A program made the translations under genes and the position numbers. This document shows positions 60,346-64,000 of a stretch of DNA of 64,000 bases, one piece after another; the first letter of the stretch is position 1; the number at the start of each line of letters is the position of its first letter. This DNA is from Burkholderiales bacterium (lineage in GTDB: Bacteria; Pseudomonadota; Gammaproteobacteria; Burkholderiales; SG8-41). Under the pieces are notes generated by a model, which made no database searches, was not told the origin of the DNA, and worked only from the letters and a program-made list of their open reading frames with translations. Location: positions 62,001-126,000 of the forward strand of contig JALHRQ010000009.1 in NCBI GenBank assembly GCA_022841375.1, in the 5' to 3' direction.

Positions 60346-61302
60346 GTGAAATTTCTTTTATTCGTAATTTCGTTTTTTGCATCGTACTCAGCGCTTGCGC
60401 AAAATTATCCAACACGCCCCGTCACTTTGGTCGTGCCGGCGCCAGCTGGTGGGCCAACGGATATTATTGGGCGACAGGCAGCCCATGTATTGACCGGCCA
60501 AATTTCTTACAACGTGATTGTTGAGAATCGCGGAGGTGCCGGTAACACACTGGGCACAGACTTTGTGGCTCGTGCCAAACCCGATGGATATACGCTGGTT
60601 GTAGGCAGTCCCAGTTCACATGCGATCGCCCCCAGCATTTATCCAAAGTTGCCCTATGATCCGGTCAAGGATTTCACGCCAATTATCATGTTAGTCACGG
60701 CGCCATTGGCACTGGTCACGCATCCATCAGTGCCGGCGAAAAACCTTAAGGAATTTATCGCTTTAGCCAAATCCAAACCCGGGCAATTGAATTTTGGTTC
60801 CGGTGGCAGTGGAACTACGTCCCATTTGACAGGTGAATACTTCAATCTGGCGGCTGGAACAAAGATAGTGCACGTTCCGTACAAGGGCAGTGGCCCCGCG
60901 ACGACAGATCTGATGACGGGGCAGATTCAGATGATGTTTATTGGCGTTCATTCCTCTATCCCCTTGATGCAAGCTAAAAAGCTACGGGGATTGGGGGTAA
61001 CCAGCACCAATCGCTCACCCCTGATTAAAGATCTGCCCACCATGGACGAAGCGGGCCTTAAAGGTTTTGTTGTCAACACCTGGTACGGAATCCTGGGGCC
61101 TGCCGGTCTCCCAAAAAATATTGTTACGACATTAAACGACGCCTTCACAAAAGGCATGCGTGATCCGGCGATGCGCCAGCGATTTGCGGATCAGGGTTTT
61201 GATATTACGACTGGGACCCCGGAACAATTCGGTAAAGACCTGGCTCGCGAAGTCGAAACCTGGGGTAAGGTTGTTAAACAGGCTGGCGCAAAAGCGGACT
61301 AA
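60346..61302 (+). CDS. Bug-family tripartite tricarboxylate receptor
   Basis: Exported receptor of 318 aa with a signal peptide ending ALAQ (about residue 19). YPTRPVTLVVPAPAGGPTD, RGGAGNTLG, PDGYTLVVGSPSSHAIAP and HVPYKGSGPATTDLMTGQ mark the fold. The GTG start at 60346 is chosen because GGAGGGA lies about 4-5 nt upstream. Fourth Bug receptor in the island. Confidence 0.9.
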   Translation: MKFLLFVISFFASYSALAQNYPTRPVTLVVPAPAGGPTDIIGRQAAHVLTGQISYNVIVENRGGAGNTLGTDFVARAKPDGYTLVVGSPSSHAIAPSIYPKLPYDPVKDFTPIIMLVTAPLALVTHPSVPAKNLKEFIALAKSKPGQLNFGSGGSGTTSHLTGEYFNLAAGTKIVHVPYKGSGPATTDLMTGQIQMMFIGVHSSIPLMQAKKLRGLGVTSTNRSPLIKDLPTMDEAGLKGFVVNTWYGILGPAGLPKNIVTTLNDAFTKGMRDPAMRQRFADQGFDITTGTPEQFGKDLAREVETWGKVVKQAGAKAD

Positions 61303-61332
61303 CAAGACAACCCGTCGATTATTGGTAAGCAT

Positions 61333-62463
61333 ATGAAAATTACTGAAGTCAAAGGCATCGCTCTTTCTTTCAAGCTGGAAAATGCTCCGCGTCGGGGCAG
61401 TGGACAACCGGTGAAGAAAGATATGGTTATTGTTCGGGTAAAGACGGAGGACGGAATAGTCGGATATGGGGAGGCGCATCATGCGCTTGCACCCACAGTT
61501 GTCGCGGACATCGTTAATTACAACCTGGCGCCGATAGTGGTCGGCCAGGACGCAATGGCGGTTGAGGAGATTTGGCAGAAGATTTACGTAAAGCAGGGCC
61601 AAACCCATGGACCCGGGTGGTCATTTTTCAAGGCCCTCTCCGGCGTTGATATCGCGCTTTGGGATGCGCGCGGCAAGGCTTTGAACCAGCCTGTATACAG
61701 CCTGCTCGGCGGGGTTCGTAAAAAAATCCGCGCCTATGCCGGCGGTGTCTGCCTTGGGTATCAACCGCCACCCCAACTTTTGGAAGAAGCCCAGAAGTTT
61801 GTTGCTGCGGGCTGGACCGCTTTAAAGCTGCGGTTGGGGGATTCTGTCGAGCGGGATATCGAGAGAGTTAAATATATTCGCAAACATCTACCGGCCGCGA
61901 TCGACATCATGGTTGATGTGAACACCCGCTACACGTATCTGGATGCGCAGCGCGTAATACCTACGCTGGAAGAGTGCGGAATTTTTTGGCTGGAGGAGCC
62001 ATTTACACCGGATAATCTTGCCGATTATGCGCGCATCAATGCCTCGACCCGGATTCCATTAGCCGGCGGTGAGAATCACTTTACCCGCTACCAGGCTCGG
62101 GAGTTACTGGAACGATCTGCAGTAGATATTGTGCAACCGGACCCCTGCAAATCCGGGGGCATCACGGAGTGCAAGAGAATCGCGGACCTTGCTTCGGCCT
62201 TCCGTCGCTCGTTTGCTCCGCATACCGGAATGAGTGGGATTGATGGCGCGGCTTGTTTGCACCTGCTTTGCTCCACATCCAACGCACTCGTCTATGAGAG
62301 CGACTGCGCCGCCTTAAATCCATTCCGGGACGAATTAGTACATGGAGGCCCGACTCTGGTGGATGGCTTTGTCGAACCCAACGAAAAACCGGGGTTGGGT
62401 GTAGAAGTTGACGAGTCACTGTTTTCTAAACTGCCGGGTGTTCCAGGTCCTTGCTACATTTGA
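61333..62463 (+). CDS. Enolase-superfamily (mandelate racemase/muconate lactonizing) protein
   Basis: Protein of 376 aa with capping domain (about 1-125) and TIM barrel. ALKLRLG carries the K-x-R pair at the second strand. Metal ligands are Asp in MVDVNTRYT, Glu in WLEEPF and Glu in GGENHF. HTGMSG carries the general-base His of the mandelate-racemase subgroup. It may dehydrate or racemise an acid. Last gene of unit 2. Confidence 0.88.
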   Translation: MKITEVKGIALSFKLENAPRRGSGQPVKKDMVIVRVKTEDGIVGYGEAHHALAPTVVADIVNYNLAPIVVGQDAMAVEEIWQKIYVKQGQTHGPGWSFFKALSGVDIALWDARGKALNQPVYSLLGGVRKKIRAYAGGVCLGYQPPPQLLEEAQKFVAAGWTALKLRLGDSVERDIERVKYIRKHLPAAIDIMVDVNTRYTYLDAQRVIPTLEECGIFWLEEPFTPDNLADYARINASTRIPLAGGENHFTRYQARELLERSAVDIVQPDPCKSGGITECKRIADLASAFRRSFAPHTGMSGIDGAACLHLLCSTSNALVYESDCAALNPFRDELVHGGPTLVDGFVEPNEKPGLGVEVDESLFSKLPGVPGPCYI

Positions 62464-62546
62464 CCGTATTGCTGTGCGATCCCGGGCAATCAACCGGTTA
62501 AATCCGAATGCATGCATCCATCTAAAAATGATTTAAAAGCAATAGG

Positions 62547-63455
62547 TTATACAAGATTGTGGGCGCTAAGATGGCGGCGCACGGAAAGCCAGGCACCGAA
62601 CCAGCCCAGGCCGGCAGCGAACAGCAGGGCAAACAGGCTGTCGGCCCAGGCGAGGTGGGCCAGTTCCAGTGGAACGCCGTAGAGGCTGCTCAGCGGCCCT
62701 AACTGATTGTTGAAGACCAGCAGGGCGAGCGCGGTGAGCAGCCACGCGGCAATCCCGCCGGCCATGCCGATGAGTCCGCCGAAATAAAGAAATGGGCGCT
62801 GGATCCAGCCGTCGGTGGCGCCGATGAGTTTGGCGACTTCGATTTCGTCACGCTGGGTAAGGATCTGCAGGCGGATGGTGTTGAAGGTAATGGCCGCCAG
62901 CGCGAGTGCGAGTGCCGCCGCGAGCATCAGCACCGCATAACGGCCGACCGCCAGCAGCCCGTCCAGCCGCCGTGCCCAGTCCGAATCGACATGCGCCTCC
63001 GCCACTTTGGGCCATGCGGCGAATTCCGCCCGCAGGGTTTCTAAAGCGGCGGCATCGCTGGCGCCGGCGATGACGACAAAAGCGTCGGGCAGCGGATTAC
63101 CGGCAAGCCCGGCGGCGACATCGGCAAGGCCGGCGCGTGACTTCAGCTGTTCCAGTGCCTGTGCGCGCGGCACAAAACGGAAGCCCGCCAGGCCGGAACG
63201 CGACTTGAGCCGGAGTTCGATGATCCGTACCTCCGCAGCCGTCGCTTCGGGGGCGAGGAATATGCTGATTTCCGGCTGTGGCTTCAAATTGCGTGCCAGA
63301 CCCTGCAAATTGGAGAGCACTACAAAAAACCCCAACGGCAGCGCGAGTGCAATGCCGATAACGGAGATGTTCAGCAGGTTAGCCAATGGTGACGCGGCCA
63401 GTCGCGCAAAAGCGCTGATAAAAGCCCGGCGGTGTGCGGAAGCCCAGGCTCTCAT
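62547..63455 (-). CDS. ftsX: Cell division protein FtsX
   Basis: ABC-transporter-like membrane subunit of 302 aa that couples FtsE to periplasmic amidase activators such as EnvC. Four membrane helices lie at about 27-48, 172-198, 222-250 and 268-290, with a periplasmic loop between the first two. QRDEIEVAKLIGATDGWIQRPFLYFG is the typical coupling region (ends QRDEIEV and FLYFG). ATGA overlap with ftsE. Here it is separated from rpoH by the island. Confidence 0.94.
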   Translation of the reverse strand: MRAWASAHRRAFISAFARLAASPLANLLNISVIGIALALPLGFFVVLSNLQGLARNLKPQPEISIFLAPEATAAEVRIIELRLKSRSGLAGFRFVPRAQALEQLKSRAGLADVAAGLAGNPLPDAFVVIAGASDAAALETLRAEFAAWPKVAEAHVDSDWARRLDGLLAVGRYAVLMLAAALALALAAITFNTIRLQILTQRDEIEVAKLIGATDGWIQRPFLYFGGLIGMAGGIAAWLLTALALLVFNNQLGPLSSLYGVPLELAHLAWADSLFALLFAAGLGWFGAWLSVRRHLSAHNLV

Positions 63456-64000
63456 GCGACGAGTCTTCCGCCGCGGATATTGATGATCCGGGGATTGAGT
63501 CTGGCGGCGAGCTGGGCATCATGGGTGGCCAGCACGACGGTGACGCCGACCAGATTGAAATCGCTGAACAGCGTGGCGATTTCGGCGGCGTACTCCGCAT
63601 CAAGATTACCGGTCGGTTCATCGGCCAGCAATACTGCAGGGCGATGCACGATGGCCCGCGCGATGCACAGGCGTTGCTGCTCGCCGCCGGACAGCGTAAT
63701 CGGACGCGCTTTCTCCTTGTGCAGCAACCCGACTTTGTCGAGTGCGGCGCGCGCGCGACGCGCGCCCTCGCGACGGTCAAAACCGGTGATGTCCAACGGC
63801 AGCATCACGTTCTCGAAGGCATTGCGATCGAAGAGCAGTTTGTGGTCCTGGAACACCAGCCCGAAATTGCGCCTGAGGAACGGGATGCCGCGGGCGCGCA
63901 GCGTGCCGATATTCTGGCCGTTGACGATGACCGACCCCGTAGTCGGACGTTCGATGGCCGCCATCAGCTTCAGCAATGTGCTTTTGCCCGCGCCGGAGTG
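63452..64000 (-). CDS. ftsE: Cell division ATP-binding protein FtsE (5' end beyond window)
   Basis: Partial gene: 182 codons plus stop are visible; the N terminus lies beyond the right edge. The remainder of Walker A (HSGAGKST) is at the edge, followed by the Q-loop region VFQDHKLL, the ABC signature LSGGEQQR, Walker B AVLLADEP and the switch His in LATHDAQ. With FtsX it regulates septal peptidoglycan hydrolysis. Upstream ftsY is expected outside the window. Confidence 0.95.
   Translation of the reverse strand, partial: HSGAGKSTLLKLMAAIERPTTGSVIVNGQNIGTLRARGIPFLRRNFGLVFQDHKLLFDRNAFENVMLPLDITGFDRREGARRARAALDKVGLLHKEKARPITLSGGEQQRLCIARAIVHRPAVLLADEPTGNLDAEYAAEIATLFSDFNLVGVTVVLATHDAQLAARLNPRIINIRGGRLVA

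Larger units (their letters stand above)
42860..62546. other. Accessory catabolic island between rpoH and ftsX
   Basis: About 19.7 kb of two LysR regulators, four Bug receptors, TctAB, three class III CoA-transferases, two pairs of hot-dog proteins, a FlK-like thioesterase, a crotonase, a UGSC selenoprotein, a 372-aa unknown, MmgE/PrpD and an enolase-superfamily protein. Nearly all are on the plus strand, opposite to flanking rpoH and ftsX. Base use is visibly more AT-rich and codon choice differs from the core genes. No mobility gene is present, so mechanism and exact ends are unknown. Confidence 0.75.

Noticed and set aside
42840-62546. Integrase, insertion sequence or attachment repeats for the island
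   Set aside because: Both edges were read on both strands; no recombinase gene, tRNA end or convincing direct repeat was found.

Overview
This 64-kb window looks like chromosomal DNA of a betaproteobacterium, probably a Burkholderiales/Nitrosomonadales relative that may be uncultured. Supporting signs are the gpmI-envC-ctpA and grxC-secB-gpsA clusters, the cox operon with DUF2244, DUF2970 and DUF2909 companions, a biotin operon using bioH, the ftsE-ftsX/rpoH neighbourhood, and many Bug-type tricarboxylate receptors. Species assignment is not possible by eye. No rRNA, tRNA, CRISPR array, transposase or integrase was seen.

Layout. 1-4.3 kb (minus): gpmI, envC and ctpA (glycolysis, cell division and envelope proteolysis), closed by a terminator. 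4.3-9.7 kb: an ArsR-family regulator with the cysteine pair typical of persulfide sensors, a PglL/Wzy-type O-oligosaccharyltransferase, a rhodanese, grxC, secB, an SH3 protein, gpsA and trmL. 9.8-27.2 kb: a complete-looking MSHA-type IV pilus locus in the order mshE-G-F-B-A-C-D-O-P-Q, then mshI-(pilN-like)-J-K-L-M-N. The two halves are swapped relative to the classic Vibrio order. 27.2-32.5 kb: comF (minus) and bioB-F-H-C-D. 32.6-41.9 kb: the aa3-type cytochrome c oxidase operon with its copper and heme assembly genes, including a 37-codon assembly gene and a possible structured RNA after coxC. 41.9-42.8 kb: rpoH (minus) with a near-perfect CIRCE operator at its promoter.

42.9-62.5 kb is an accessory catabolic island wedged between rpoH and ftsX, which are normally adjacent. 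Its base composition is visibly more AT-rich. It holds two LysR-controlled transcription units. Unit 1 has a Bug receptor, two tandem copies of a (HadA-like, HadB-like, CoA-transferase) module separated by a FlK-like thioesterase, then a second Bug receptor and TctB/TctA. Unit 2 has a divergent crotonase, a third CoA-transferase, a UGSC-family selenoprotein, a 372-aa protein of unknown function, two more Bug receptors, an MmgE/PrpD protein and an enolase-superfamily protein. The most striking feature is the selenoprotein. Its frame is interrupted only by an in-frame TGA in a U-G-S-C motif, followed 19 nt later by the loop of a perfect 8-bp hairpin that fits a bacterial SECIS.

62.5-64 kb returns to the core genome: ftsX and the 3' part of ftsE (minus), cut by the window end. 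Together the island genes suggest import of one or more carboxylic acids, CoA activation by class III CoA-transferases, hydration or dehydration, and thioester release, with a selenoprotein of unknown chemistry. The substrate cannot be read from sequence.
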